64,000 nt of DNA from Draconibacterium aestuarii (GCA_026671195.1 JAPOHD010000065.1:62001-126000); one strand, 5' to 3'; shown: positions 53,033-62,846, counted from the stretch's first letter. Numbers and translations are program-made. Notes: generated by a model not told the origin, from the sequence alone.

Positions 53033-53701
53033 ATGAACGAACTTATTGAAAGATTACATGAATGTATTGAGTTTGGAAAAGTCGACCAAAAATCACCTTA
53101 TCCACCACATTTGAAAGGGCAGGAAGGAGCGCACGAAATAACAAAAGTGGCTATTGAGGCAGGCATTTTGGCACAAGAGATTTTGGATAATGCACTAGTA
53201 CCTGCAATGGAAAAAGTGGGAACAAAATTTTCTGAGAACAAAATATTTGTGCCGCAAATGTTAATGTCGGCCAAAGCAATGGGAGCTTCAATGTTTCAAC
53301 TAAAACCGTTCTTTGCTTCGGGTGATATTAAATCGAAAGGTACTTTTATTATTGGAACAGTAAAAGGAGACTTACACGATATTGGTAAAAATCTTGTTTC
53401 AATGATGATTGAAGGTGCTGGTTGGACCGTTATTGACTTGGGGGTTGATGTTGGAGCGGATAAATTTATTGCAGCTTTAACTGAAAATCCGAATGCAGTA
53501 GTGGGTTTATCTGCCTTGCTGACCACAACAATGGTAAGCATGGAGGAAATTGTAGATAGTATAAAAAAAGAGATTCCCGAGGCAAAAGTACTTATTGGGG
53601 GTGCACCGGTTACCGATGAATTTTGTATGAAAATTGGTGCCGATTTTTATGCGCCCGATCCACAAAAAGCTGTTGACTATCTTAACCGGAAAGCCTCGTA
53701 A
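53033..53701 (+). CDS. mtaC: Corrinoid protein of methyltransferase system (MtaC-like)
   Basis: 222 residues. An N-terminal four-helix cap (about 1-90) and a B12-binding Rossmann domain with GTVKGDLHDIGKNLVSMMIE, where Asp113-x-His115-xx-Gly118 is the cobalt-ligand motif, then VVGLSALLTTTM and VLIGGAPVTDEF. It carries the methyl group on cobalamin between a substrate methyltransferase and the acceptor. The partner downstream is MtaB-like, so it is called MtaC. The start ATG 53033 lies in the divergent region facing araC. Confidence 0.88.
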   Translation: MNELIERLHECIEFGKVDQKSPYPPHLKGQEGAHEITKVAIEAGILAQEILDNALVPAMEKVGTKFSENKIFVPQMLMSAKAMGASMFQLKPFFASGDIKSKGTFIIGTVKGDLHDIGKNLVSMMIEGAGWTVIDLGVDVGADKFIAALTENPNAVVGLSALLTTTMVSMEEIVDSIKKEIPEAKVLIGGAPVTDEFCMKIGADFYAPDPQKAVDYLNRKAS

Positions 53702-53814
53702 GCTTATCGTTTGCTCCATTTAAAGTAGTATTATATAAAATGATTGCATGAATAAATGCAAAATGTGAATGAACTGCCCCAAAACATAGATTACTTACCG
53801 ATAAATACAACACA

Positions 53815-55191
53815 ATGAAATATAAAAGTTTAGTAATTACGAATCCGGCTGATTTGATGTTTGGAAAAGCACCAAATCCGGTAAAAACAAGACGTGGATT
53901 AGAAATTGGTGGTGGACAAGTATATGCAGAACTTAATTTTACTTTGCCAACCATGAGTATTAACAGTGGCACGCTGGATAGGGTAAACCAGCATTACCGC
54001 GAAATTGCAGAAGGAGCATTGGAGAAAGCTTTGCATTTGAATTCGAAAGGAGTAGTACTGGAATTTGAAACCTTGTTGGAAATGACAAAAACACCAGCAA
54101 TCGGTATCGAACTGGTAAAAATAATGACTGACGTTTGCGAGAACTATTATCAAAAATATGGTTTAAAATCTGAAATTCGCCTAACACCAAATGATTTACG
54201 CGAATTCGAACGTCCTGCCAAACAACGTACCTCGGCTTACCTGGAACCAATGATGGAACTTTTTGAACAGGGAATGCTGGCAGGTGGAGACCTTTTGTCG
54301 ATTGAAAGTACGGGAGGGAAAGAGGTTTCGGATGATGCACTGATGATGTGCGACATTAAAACTACAATGTTTGCTTTATCTGTATTAGGTGTGCGCGACA
54401 TGCAGTTTCTTTGGGGAAAAATTACAGCTTTGGCTGATAAGTATGGAAAAATTGCAGCAGGCGATTCGGCTTGTGGTTTTGCCAATACAGCAATGGTTCT
54501 GGCCGAAAAAAAATATATTCCAAAAGTATTTGCTACGCTGGTACGCGTTATTTCGGTAGTTCGGTCTATTGTTGCTATGGAACAGGGAGCCGTTGGTCCT
54601 GATAAAGATTGTGGTTACGAAGGACCATTCCTAAAAGCAATTACCGGCATACCAATTTCGATGGAAGGAAAAACAGCAGCTTGTGCCCATTTTAGCCCTC
54701 TTGGGAATATTGCCTCCGCATGTACCGATTTATGGAGTAACGAATCAGTACAGAATATAAAACTTTTATCGGGAATGGCTCCAACTGCCTACATGGAGCA
54801 ATTAGAGTACGATGCCCGCTTGATGAATGAAGCTTTGCGTGCCGGAGATATGCACTGTCAGGTACTACAGCAGTTGTTTGTTAATTCGGATATTTATACA
54901 GATCCACAAGCCCTGGTTCTCTCGCCTGAAAATGTGATTAGGATTTCGAAAGCATTAATAAAGGGCGACTCATACGTTGCGAATGCAAAGAATGGAGCAC
55001 TTGAAGCACTTGATATTATTGATGAGGCAATTGCTAGCGGAAAAATGCAGTTGAATGAGATGGAATCCAGCTATCTTCCAATATTAAGGGAAGACCTTAA
55101 TTCTATACCTGAAGACGAAAGTCAGTTTGTGGAAATGATGCTTCCGATGTTGGATCAAAGCAAATTTATTCTCTCCGAGTACGGATTATAA
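53815..55191 (+). CDS. mtaB: Methanol:corrinoid methyltransferase (MtaB-like)
   Basis: 458 residues, almost the length of archaeal MtaB (about 460). Zinc-ligand positions agree with published MtaB (Glu164, Cys220, Cys269): Glu164 in LLSIESTGGKEV, Cys220 in AAGDSACGFANTAM and Cys266 in GPDKDCGYEGPF. Other MtaB-like stretches are GMLAGGDLLSIE and KTAACAHFSPLGN. It activates methanol and methylates Co(I) of MtaC. No mtaA is adjacent, so the acceptor side is missing here. Encoded 113 bp after mtaC. Confidence 0.88.
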   Translation: MKYKSLVITNPADLMFGKAPNPVKTRRGLEIGGGQVYAELNFTLPTMSINSGTLDRVNQHYREIAEGALEKALHLNSKGVVLEFETLLEMTKTPAIGIELVKIMTDVCENYYQKYGLKSEIRLTPNDLREFERPAKQRTSAYLEPMMELFEQGMLAGGDLLSIESTGGKEVSDDALMMCDIKTTMFALSVLGVRDMQFLWGKITALADKYGKIAAGDSACGFANTAMVLAEKKYIPKVFATLVRVISVVRSIVAMEQGAVGPDKDCGYEGPFLKAITGIPISMEGKTAACAHFSPLGNIASACTDLWSNESVQNIKLLSGMAPTAYMEQLEYDARLMNEALRAGDMHCQVLQQLFVNSDIYTDPQALVLSPENVIRISKALIKGDSYVANAKNGALEALDIIDEAIASGKMQLNEMESSYLPILREDLNSIPEDESQFVEMMLPMLDQSKFILSEYGL

Positions 55192-55236
55192 GAGACTCAA
55201 TGATTTGATTTTTTATGATAGATTTCTAACAGCGGA

Positions 55237-56238
55237 GTGACACATCTAAATTTTTTATTTAGCTTGTGCTGCTCCTTGTTTAAGCTAAATATTTTGAATA
55301 CAAAGAAGCAAATACCAGTTAATATAATCACCGGCTTTTTGGGAGCAGGAAAAACTACAGCTATTATACATCTTTTAAAACAAAAGAAGAATGCAGAGCA
55401 ATGGGCAGTATTAATAAATGAATTCGGTAAGGTATCAGTCGATTTTGAAACACTCTTACCAAAAGCATCGGGAAACGAGAAAATATTCGAAATTTCAGGT
55501 GGTTGCATTTGTTGTTCGGCTAAAGATAATTTCCGGCAAAACTTAAGTGAAATAATTGATCAACAAAAATTCGACAGAATAATAATTGAACCTTCGGGTT
55601 TGGGAGGTGCCGATATGCTTTCTGAAATAATAAACGATAACGCCAACCTTGAATTAATGCCGGTTATCTGCCTTGTTTCTATTGACTATCTTGCTCTTGA
55701 AAAACTAAAGTTGAATCCAATATTCCGCAATCAGCTTTTAAGATCAGATATTTTGGTTTTGAATAAATGCGATTTGCTTCAGGATGGTGTAATGAAGACT
55801 GAAGCTTTTGAAAAGCTAAAAAGAGAATACCCGGGAAAGTTTTGCTACAAAACTGCTTCTGAAGGTAGAATTGACGAAACTTTGTTGATGCCCTTTTTGC
55901 AGAAAGAACAAGAAAAAAGTTCATTTGATAAATTCATTTTCGCTTCAAAAGATTTGCACGATAGTAATTATGAATCAAAAAGTTTCTCGTATGCCGCCGA
56001 ATCACGCTTTGACTTGAAATCCTTATTTAAAGTTTTGAAAGAAAATAGAAGTATTATTCGTTCGAAAGGTTTTTTAAATGGGATTGATGGGTGGAAATTA
56101 ATTAATTACACACTGGGAAGCTTAACCCAGAAGCCATGTACCGAAAGATTCGAAAATAGATTGGTTGTTATTTCTGAAAAAAAGAACAAAAACTCCATGC
56201 TGGATTTTAGGGACAAAATTGAAAGTTCGATAATTTAA
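55237..56238 (+). CDS. CobW/COG0523-family GTPase
   Basis: Up to 333 residues. The frame opens with GTG at 55237, but the conserved start is closer to TTG 55294 (giving NTKKQIPVNIITGFLGAGKT), so the first 19 residues are uncertain. Walker A GFLGAGKTT, metal motif GGCICCSAKDNF and G4 LNKCDLL define the G3E metal chaperone family, with a C-terminal CobW domain. It follows mtaB by 45 bp. Delivery of zinc to MtaB or help with the corrinoid are the two obvious hypotheses. Confidence 0.87.
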   Translation: MTHLNFLFSLCCSLFKLNILNTKKQIPVNIITGFLGAGKTTAIIHLLKQKKNAEQWAVLINEFGKVSVDFETLLPKASGNEKIFEISGGCICCSAKDNFRQNLSEIIDQQKFDRIIIEPSGLGGADMLSEIINDNANLELMPVICLVSIDYLALEKLKLNPIFRNQLLRSDILVLNKCDLLQDGVMKTEAFEKLKREYPGKFCYKTASEGRIDETLLMPFLQKEQEKSSFDKFIFASKDLHDSNYESKSFSYAAESRFDLKSLFKVLKENRSIIRSKGFLNGIDGWKLINYTLGSLTQKPCTERFENRLVVISEKKNKNSMLDFRDKIESSII

Positions 56239-56289
56239 TAATCCAACAAAGTGGTATACCTGCAGTGCAATAATCAAAAAATAGAGGAA

Positions 56290-57351
56290 TTATGATTTCC
56301 GTTTCGATTTTTTCCACTTTTCGCGGGCCAGTTTCTGCAGGTCGGCTACTTTGTCCGATTCATCTACTATTTCAAGGCCAAATAGCGTTTCAATTACGTC
56401 TTCCATAGTAACCAGTCCAACTATAGTTCCAAATTCATCGGCAACCATTGCAAGATGTTGTTTTTCTAGAATTAAAGTGTCGAGTAATGCAGCTACTGAG
56501 TTATTCGTTTCCACAAAAATAATATCTCTTCTTATTTCAAGTGCCTTTCGCGAATGTTTGTCGGCAGCAATATTTTCCAGAATACCGTTTTTTAAAATAA
56601 AACCGGTAATGTTATCCGTGCTCATGTTGTAAACGGGTATTCGTGAAAACTGAAAGGGATTATGTTCCTTGTAAATTTCTCCCATCGAAAGGTTTTCATT
56701 AACACTCAACACCACGCTGCGCGGCGTCATAATGTCTTTTACCTTCAAATTTTCGAGTCGGAGCAGGTTTTGAATCATCGATTTTTCTTCTTTGTCGATG
56801 GCACCACTTTTTAAGCCGGCATCGGCCATGGCAGCTACATCAGCACGACTAAGAACACTTTTTTCACTTTCTTTCTTTATCAGTTTGGTGATCCATTTGC
56901 TGGTCCATACAAAAGGAGCGAGTACTAGTATTAAAATTCGCAGCGAACGAACCGTAAAGGGGGTAAGTTGTTTCCAGTAGGTTGCTCCAAGCGTTTTCGG
57001 AATAATTTCGGAGAGGATTAGAATGGCGAGTGTCATTAATCCGGCAATCAGCGATTCGTAGGTCGCTTCAAAAAGAAAGAGGTTCACTTTTGTAGTGCCA
57101 AAAATTACTCCAGCCTGCACTCCAACTCCCACTGCACCAACAGTATGTGCAATGGTGTTTAATGTGAGTACTGCTGAAAGTGGTCGGTCAATATCCTCTT
57201 TAAAGGTATTTAAACGTTTCCCCATTCGCGGCTTTTCATTTTGCATCCTGCTAACATACGACGGTGTAACACTCAGAATTACTGCTTCCCAAATGGAACA
57301 TAAAAATGAAAAAACGATGGAGATAAAAAAGAAAAAGAGCAAGGTTGCCAT
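56290..57351 (-). CDS. CNNM/CorC-type membrane protein with CBS pair
   Basis: 353 residues. N-terminal DUF21 (CNNM) membrane domain (about 1-165, with KTLGATYWKQLTPFTVRSLR), a linker with KEEKSMIQNLLRLENLKVKD and IMTPRSVVLSV (first CBS, MTPR signature), second CBS around HLAMVADEFGTIVGLVTMED followed by VIETLFG. It ends with a basic tail after the CBS pair and lacks the C-terminal CorC_HlyC domain. Proposed Mg2+/Co2+ transport or sensing. Confidence 0.9.
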   Translation of the reverse strand: MATLLFFFFISIVFSFLCSIWEAVILSVTPSYVSRMQNEKPRMGKRLNTFKEDIDRPLSAVLTLNTIAHTVGAVGVGVQAGVIFGTTKVNLFLFEATYESLIAGLMTLAILILSEIIPKTLGATYWKQLTPFTVRSLRILILVLAPFVWTSKWITKLIKKESEKSVLSRADVAAMADAGLKSGAIDKEEKSMIQNLLRLENLKVKDIMTPRSVVLSVNENLSMGEIYKEHNPFQFSRIPVYNMSTDNITGFILKNGILENIAADKHSRKALEIRRDIIFVETNNSVAALLDTLILEKQHLAMVADEFGTIVGLVTMEDVIETLFGLEIVDESDKVADLQKLAREKWKKSKRKS

Positions 57352-57468
57352 AATTATATTTGCAGTGTTGTTTATTACGAATTTAAATAAATATGATGAA
57401 TTGGAAGTATTTTAACGAAGGATATGCAATTTTTTCTCAATTTTGTATTTCAAACAAAACGTTCACTT

Positions 57469-57864
57469 ATGAATAAAATATCACTTACCACAAGGCTGGT
57501 AATTGTTGTTTTTGGGCTTCTGGTTTTGAGTGGTTGTGGCACCATTTTAAGCGGTAGAAGCAACACCTTGGTTTTTACAACAGAAAGTTCGCCAGATGCT
57601 GAGGTTTATCTTGATGGAGAAAAAATTGGCGAAGCACCAGGACGAATCAAGGTTGAAACAAAAAAGATACAACATGGCAGTATGCTTACTTTATCTGCTG
57701 AAGGATACGAGGAGAAAGATTATTTAATTCTTCGAAAACAAAATGCAGCCTATACGGTTGTTGATCTTCTGGTGGGAGGAGTGCCTGTAATTGTAGATTA
57801 CGCTACCGGAAATATTTATCAACCAAAACCACGGAAATTTAAGTACGAACTTCAGAAAAAATAA
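57469..57864 (+). CDS. PEGA-domain lipoprotein
   Basis: 131 residues from ATG 57469 (an earlier ATG at 57424 gives a non-signal N-terminus). Signal ISLTTRLVIVVFGLLVLSGC (lipid Cys22). PEGA domain: SPDAEVYLDGEKIGEAPGRI, a small beta fold found in surface lipoproteins. The tail has YTVVDLLVGGVPVIVDYATG, a conserved membrane-proximal hydrophobic segment. It is followed 7 bp later by the PagL-like gene. Confidence 0.82.
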   Translation: MNKISLTTRLVIVVFGLLVLSGCGTILSGRSNTLVFTTESSPDAEVYLDGEKIGEAPGRIKVETKKIQHGSMLTLSAEGYEEKDYLILRKQNAAYTVVDLLVGGVPVIVDYATGNIYQPKPRKFKYELQKK

Positions 57865-57871
57865 CCTAAAC

Positions 57872-59113
57872 ATGAGAAATATAAATAATATAATTTCGGT
57901 TTTGGTACTCGTTCTGATTTCGCTTTTTGCCACTGCCCAGGAATTCTCGGAATTTACTACTAAAGATTATAAAAAAGATGCAAATTATGGATGGTTTAAT
58001 TATGTCCAGGTAACAGGATATAAAGGGCAGCACATGGTTAGTGGTGAGTATGCCGATTTTTTTACGGATGGATTTTGGGGAACCGGCATTCGAATTGGAA
58101 CTCAGTCGACCGGGAGAAAAGACTGGCAGCGTATTCACAATTATCCGCAATACGGAGTGGGTGTTTCGTTTTTTAACCTCGGAGGAACCGATGTTGAAGA
58201 GCTTATTGGCAAACCAACAGCATTGTATTTTTTTTATGGTGCACCTATTAAACGCTGGGCGAAGTACAGGTTAAACGGCGATGTTGAACTTGGTCTTTCA
58301 ACCGATTTTAACAAGTATGATGCTGATAACAATTCCGAACAGATTTTTATTGGAGCAACAACCAATCTTCATTCAAATTTTGGCTTACAACTTTATCGCC
58401 CGGTGAGCGAACGCATGGATATGGGATTAGGACTGTCGTTTTTTCACTTTAGCAACGGAAAGATGTTTTCACCCAACAAAGGGATAAATTTGTTAGCATT
58501 AAATCTTAGTGCATCTTATCATTATAATCCAGTAAAAAGATTTACAAAATCTGTTAATCGAGACTATCTGCCTGCTTTACGGCCAACATTTGTTGATAAA
58601 GCACTTCCGGAGTTCCAGCCTTACCACGAAGTAAGTTTTATGGGAAGTGTCGGAACTGTGCAGCCGGGGCCTGGAAGATGGCGTCACGAAGATGGGATAC
58701 TGGATACAACCACCGCAGTTGGACCGCGTTATTTTGTAAATACCTATTCGGTTGATTATGCCTACTGTTTGTCACACCATGTTAAATTTGCCGGGGGGCT
58801 TGATTTGTTTTATGATGGTTCAACAGAAAATAATTACGATGATATTCTTCCACAGGATACAAAACTGAGGCACCGAACATTTTACGGCGTACATGTTGGT
58901 TTCCATTACCTGGTTGAGCGCATGAGCTTTATTTTTAATTATGGCCGATATGTGTATAAACCGTTTAGTGAAAGAGGGAAATGGTACATGCGGGTAGGTG
59001 GACGAATAGGAGTATCCGAGAATGTGGATATTCAGATTACCCTAAAAACCCGGGATGGCGGTGTTGCCGACTTTATTGAATGGGGAGCAGTTTACAAATT
59101 AAAATGGAAGTAA
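57872..59113 (+). CDS. Acyloxyacyl hydrolase / PagL-like lipid A 3-O-deacylase
   Basis: 413 residues with a signal peptide (NNIISVLVLVLISLFATAQE). The PagL catalytic motif is present as FFHFSNGKMFSPNKG (His192-x-Ser194-Asn195-Gly196), followed by INLLALNLSASYHY, in an outer-membrane beta-barrel. It is much longer than PagL (about 170 aa), as Bacteroidota members often are, with an extra C-terminal barrel-like part (YLVERMSFIFNYGRYVY). It would remove the 3-O acyl chain of lipid A. Co-transcribed with the PEGA lipoprotein. Confidence 0.85.
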   Translation: MRNINNIISVLVLVLISLFATAQEFSEFTTKDYKKDANYGWFNYVQVTGYKGQHMVSGEYADFFTDGFWGTGIRIGTQSTGRKDWQRIHNYPQYGVGVSFFNLGGTDVEELIGKPTALYFFYGAPIKRWAKYRLNGDVELGLSTDFNKYDADNNSEQIFIGATTNLHSNFGLQLYRPVSERMDMGLGLSFFHFSNGKMFSPNKGINLLALNLSASYHYNPVKRFTKSVNRDYLPALRPTFVDKALPEFQPYHEVSFMGSVGTVQPGPGRWRHEDGILDTTTAVGPRYFVNTYSVDYAYCLSHHVKFAGGLDLFYDGSTENNYDDILPQDTKLRHRTFYGVHVGFHYLVERMSFIFNYGRYVYKPFSERGKWYMRVGGRIGVSENVDIQITLKTRDGGVADFIEWGAVYKLKWK

Positions 59114-59192
59114 ATAGTGTAACAAAATTGTGAGGCTGCTCAAAGGCATCCTTTTTTAGTACAGATTGTAATGTTTCATTTCGTTGGGCGCT

Positions 59193-59957
59193 TTAAAAAT
59201 GTTGCACCAGTGCCGAACGCCACCACGAAAAATGAGTGGATTCCAATTCATGTTGGTCAGGGAACGAGTAATAGAAATATTTCTCCTGATCGCCGATAAA
59301 GAATCCGGTTTCGATGGTTCGGTAAGGAAGCTCGCTGTGGCGTATGCGCATAACCGTTTTTGTTAGCCGCTCTGTTGACTCGTGAAGTTTCAGCAAACAT
59401 TCGCGAAGGTGAGCCGGATTTTTATACGGTAGGTTTTTAATGGGTAAAGTTGGATCGTTGGCCAGATCGTTTAGCTGAAGCTCTACAAAAAATAACTTCG
59501 GCACCGAAACCGGTTTTGATGTATCGGTAAGAAACTGAATAAATTCGGGTGGAGTTAATTTACTGGCCACCATCGTTGAAAAAGGATTGTACTGCTGGTA
59601 CAGATGGATATCTTTTTTTTCTGGCTGCTCATATTCGGATTGTTTTATTTCCAAAACTTTTCCGTCGTCGGTAGCCAGGTAGAGGTTCAGCAGGGCATCC
59701 ATCGGAACTTTTTCAAAAACCCGGTAAACCGAAAGATATACAGAACGTTTAGGTTCGCCATTTTCGTAACGAACCAGTTTCTCATTCACATAATCTTCGG
59801 GCACTTCTGTTCTGTTTGGGTCAATTTCAAAAAAAACCGATTGAGAACGCAGGTTCTTTTTGGTACCCACTGCCATATAATTTCCAAATTCGTATGGTTC
59901 CAGATGTGAAACGATCAATGATTCGGGAGTTGCTACGAGGTAATAATGTTTTTCCAT
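59193..59957 (-). CDS. Conserved hypothetical protein, unknown function
   Basis: 254 residues from ATG 59957 (a TTG eight codons upstream is less likely). No signal or membrane segment. Begins MEKHYYLVATPESLIVSHLE, then FGNYMAVGTKKNLRSQSVFF. I do not recognise a domain. The strand-rich N-terminal half and repeated polar/aromatic pattern suggest a cytoplasmic beta protein. Convergent with the PagL-like gene. Confidence 0.6.
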   Translation of the reverse strand: MEKHYYLVATPESLIVSHLEPYEFGNYMAVGTKKNLRSQSVFFEIDPNRTEVPEDYVNEKLVRYENGEPKRSVYLSVYRVFEKVPMDALLNLYLATDDGKVLEIKQSEYEQPEKKDIHLYQQYNPFSTMVASKLTPPEFIQFLTDTSKPVSVPKLFFVELQLNDLANDPTLPIKNLPYKNPAHLRECLLKLHESTERLTKTVMRIRHSELPYRTIETGFFIGDQEKYFYYSFPDQHELESTHFSWWRSALVQHF

Positions 59958-60276
59958 AATGAGATATTTTTTAGTTAACAACAGGAATCCAAAACAATAA
60001 AAGAACTATGTATATAAAGTGCAGTTTTGTTTCTGTTTACGGAATAAAAGGACAGGAGTTGTGGTACTGAAGAAAATTTTGAAGTTTCCGTTTTGGTAAT
60101 GGAATAAGCTCACGAGAGTAAACCGCATTAAACTGTGATCTCATACATATTTGATTGCTGAGATGCATTGATCCGGCATTCGTTTTGCTGAAGTATGGGA
60201 CTAAAAAAGTTAGAAAAATTATTGTACCTTTTAAGTTGATTATCGATCGACGTTAAAAACTAAATACTTGTTTGCG
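59958..60276. other. Intergenic region, no gene seen
   Basis: About 319 bp between divergent genes. The right part has TACCTTTT near 60225, a near match to the -7 box for the glycosidase gene. I see nothing else convincing. Confidence 0.4.
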
Positions 60277-61407
60277 ATGAAAAAACTTGTTGTTTTGCTA
60301 GCTGCTATTATGATAGTATCCTGTAGTTCGGATCAAAAAGATTCGGCACACCAGTACAAAATTCCGTGTTATGCCTGGTTGGGTGGACCTGGGAATGCCA
60401 CCGACAGCGAGATTCTGGAAAATTTTATCGGGCTAAAAAGTAAAGGTATCGATGGGCTGATGTACAACGGAGGCCATGACCCCGCTATTTACAGTCGGGT
60501 GGGAAAACTGGCCAAAGAGGCGGGGCTTGAATTTCATACCTGGATACCTACCATGATACAACATCCCAGTTCGAAGTTAAGCCCGGAGTGGTTTGCTGTT
60601 AACGGTTTAGGCGAATCGGCGTTCGATAAGCCGGCCTATGTATCGCACTATACATTTTTATGTCCTAACCGTGAAGAGGTATACGATTTTCTGACTGAGC
60701 TATATGGTGCAGTTGTCGATGTGCCCGAAGTAGATGCAATCCATCTTGACTTTATCCGTTTTCCGGATGTAATACTTGCCCGCGGTCTCTGGGATAAATA
60801 CGGGTTAGTAATGGACAAAGAATATCCGCAGTTTGACTACTGTTATTGTGATTCGTGTGTGACAGATTTTAAAGATCAAACAGGAATTGATATCAAACAG
60901 GTGGAAGATCCTTCTCAGGTGCAAGAATGGAGACAATTCAGGTATGATCTGATTACAAAAATGGTGAACCGTCTTGCTACTCTGGCTCACGAAAGGAATA
61001 AAAAAATAGATGCGGCGGTATTTCCCGGACCATTTTCTCATGCCAAACAAATTGCACGTCAGGAGTGGGAAAAGTGGGACCTCGATGCTGTTTATCCGAT
61101 GAATTATAACGATTTCTACCTGGAGGGCACTGAATGGATCGGAAAAATGTGCAAAGAAGGTGTGGAAGCCTTAAATAATAGTGCGCCGCTTTACAGTGGA
61201 TTGTTTATTTGTCCGAATCCTGAAAATAAAGCCAATGAGTCTGATCCGGAAAATCATGGTTTGTTACCGGAAGAACTGGAAGACGCCATTCGGGAATCGA
61301 TGCAGAACGGAGCTGCAGGAATTTGCCTGTTTACTCCCGGCCGGATGACTGATGAACACTGGAAGGTATTTAAAAAGGCAATTTATACCGACTATACGAA
61401 AGAATAA
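60277..61407 (+). CDS. Lipoprotein, putative glycoside hydrolase (family 10-like TIM barrel)
   Basis: 376 residues from ATG 60277. Signal KKLVVLLAAIMIVSCSSD with lipid Cys16. A TIM-barrel-like protein: KGIDGLMYNGGHDPAIYSRV, AGLEFHTWIPTMIQHPSSKL, VDAIHLDFIRFPD (a DF[IV]RFP motif common in GH10-like/GHL10 proteins), KIDAAVFPGPFSHA, LDAVYPMNYNDFY and AAGICLFTPGR. The acidic residues at strand ends fit a glycosidase, but the substrate is not known. Monocistronic. Confidence 0.76.
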   Translation: MKKLVVLLAAIMIVSCSSDQKDSAHQYKIPCYAWLGGPGNATDSEILENFIGLKSKGIDGLMYNGGHDPAIYSRVGKLAKEAGLEFHTWIPTMIQHPSSKLSPEWFAVNGLGESAFDKPAYVSHYTFLCPNREEVYDFLTELYGAVVDVPEVDAIHLDFIRFPDVILARGLWDKYGLVMDKEYPQFDYCYCDSCVTDFKDQTGIDIKQVEDPSQVQEWRQFRYDLITKMVNRLATLAHERNKKIDAAVFPGPFSHAKQIARQEWEKWDLDAVYPMNYNDFYLEGTEWIGKMCKEGVEALNNSAPLYSGLFICPNPENKANESDPENHGLLPEELEDAIRESMQNGAAGICLFTPGRMTDEHWKVFKKAIYTDYTKE

Positions 61408-61445
61408 GCAGGTATAATTTTGAGGTTTTGCAGGTGACTGATTAA

Positions 61446-62846
61446 ATGAAGAAAATTAAATTACGAGGGAAAGAGTTACAGCGGATCGGATATACAAACC
61501 ATCGGGCCATTGCTTTGGCTATTAACCTGGTGACGAAACACTGCAAACGTGCCGACAAAGTGGAGATTCTGGAACTATTGGAAAAGATCAATCATAATCC
61601 GGAAAAATACGCTGATGAGCCGGTTTTTGGTGAACTTGCAAAAATGTTAACGCAAAAAACGACTCGGCCCAAAAAGAATAAAAAGATAGTTTGGAATAAA
61701 AAGGTTGACTTTAAAATTTTTGGGGAAGATTATATAGATCCTGCTGCAATCGATCAAATGAATACAGCGATGAAGCTGCCCATTTCAGTAAAAGGTGCCC
61801 TGATGGCCGACGCTCATGTGGGCTATGGTTTGCCCATTGGAGGTGTTTTGGCGACTTATAACGCAGTGATCCCGTATGGTGTTGGAATGGACATTGGCTG
61901 CAGGATGTGTCTGTCGGTATTTCCCATGTCGCCCAAAAGAATAAAAGGTGAACACAACCGGATAAAAAATATCCTGCTAAACGAAACCCGCTTTGGATTG
62001 GCTGAATTCAAAGACTTAAGCGAACATGAAATCCTGGAAAGAAAGGAATTCAATGAGATCAAATTTCTAAAATCGTTACAATCAAAGTTTGCCCGGCAAT
62101 TGGGAACATCGGGGCATGGAAATCATTTTGTGGATGTGGGCGTAGTTGAATTTGATGAGTTTGCAGAAGAAGTAAACCTTCAGCCTGGTAAATATTTTGC
62201 AGTATTAACACATTCCGGGTCAAGGAATTTTGGCGCTGAAGTATGTAAACATTACACCAACATTGCAAAACAAAAACTTGAACTTAGCGGAGAAGCTGCA
62301 AGTTTAGCCTGGCTCGATCTTGATTCAGAAGAAGGGCAGGAATACTGGGCTGCCATGCAACTGGCCGGAGATTATTCGCACGCCAATCACCGGATTATTC
62401 ATAACCGTATGGCGAAAGCATTTGGTGAAAAACCGCTTACAATAATTGAGAACCACCATAATTTTGCATGGAAAGAAAAGCTGGCAGAAGGAGAGGAGCT
62501 CATTATTCACCGGAAAGGTGCAACTCCCGCTTCGGTGGGAGATGTGGGGATTATTCCCGGAACTATGGCTTCTCCGGCCTACATTGTTCGTGGAAAAGGG
62601 AACGAGGCTTCGTTACAGTCGGCATCTCATGGTGCCGGAAGATTAATGTCGCGAAACAAAGCTAAGGCTACTTTTACAGAAAGTGAGTTAAAGAAATACC
62701 TGAGAGAGCAGGACGTTGAACTAATGGGGGGAGGCACCGATGAATCGCCACAGGCCTATAAGGATATTCGCGAGGTAATGAGATACCAAAAGGACCTGGT
62801 AAATATATTGGGCGTGTTTTATCCTAAAATTGTACGGATGGAATAA
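61446..62846 (+). CDS. rtcB: RNA-splicing ligase RtcB
   Basis: 466 residues. RtcB signatures: MADAHVGYGLPIGGVL, GVGMDIGCRMC (Mn-binding Asp and Cys), GTSGHGNHFVDVGVVEF, LTHSGSRNFG, ENHHNFAW and the guanylylated-His region LQSASHGAGRLMSR (GMP attachment in SHGAGR). It joins 2',3'-cyclic phosphate (or 3'-phosphate) and 5'-OH RNA ends using GTP. No archease or RtcA is adjacent. Confidence 0.96.
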   Translation: MKKIKLRGKELQRIGYTNHRAIALAINLVTKHCKRADKVEILELLEKINHNPEKYADEPVFGELAKMLTQKTTRPKKNKKIVWNKKVDFKIFGEDYIDPAAIDQMNTAMKLPISVKGALMADAHVGYGLPIGGVLATYNAVIPYGVGMDIGCRMCLSVFPMSPKRIKGEHNRIKNILLNETRFGLAEFKDLSEHEILERKEFNEIKFLKSLQSKFARQLGTSGHGNHFVDVGVVEFDEFAEEVNLQPGKYFAVLTHSGSRNFGAEVCKHYTNIAKQKLELSGEAASLAWLDLDSEEGQEYWAAMQLAGDYSHANHRIIHNRMAKAFGEKPLTIIENHHNFAWKEKLAEGEELIIHRKGATPASVGDVGIIPGTMASPAYIVRGKGNEASLQSASHGAGRLMSRNKAKATFTESELKKYLREQDVELMGGGTDESPQAYKDIREVMRYQKDLVNILGVFYPKIVRME

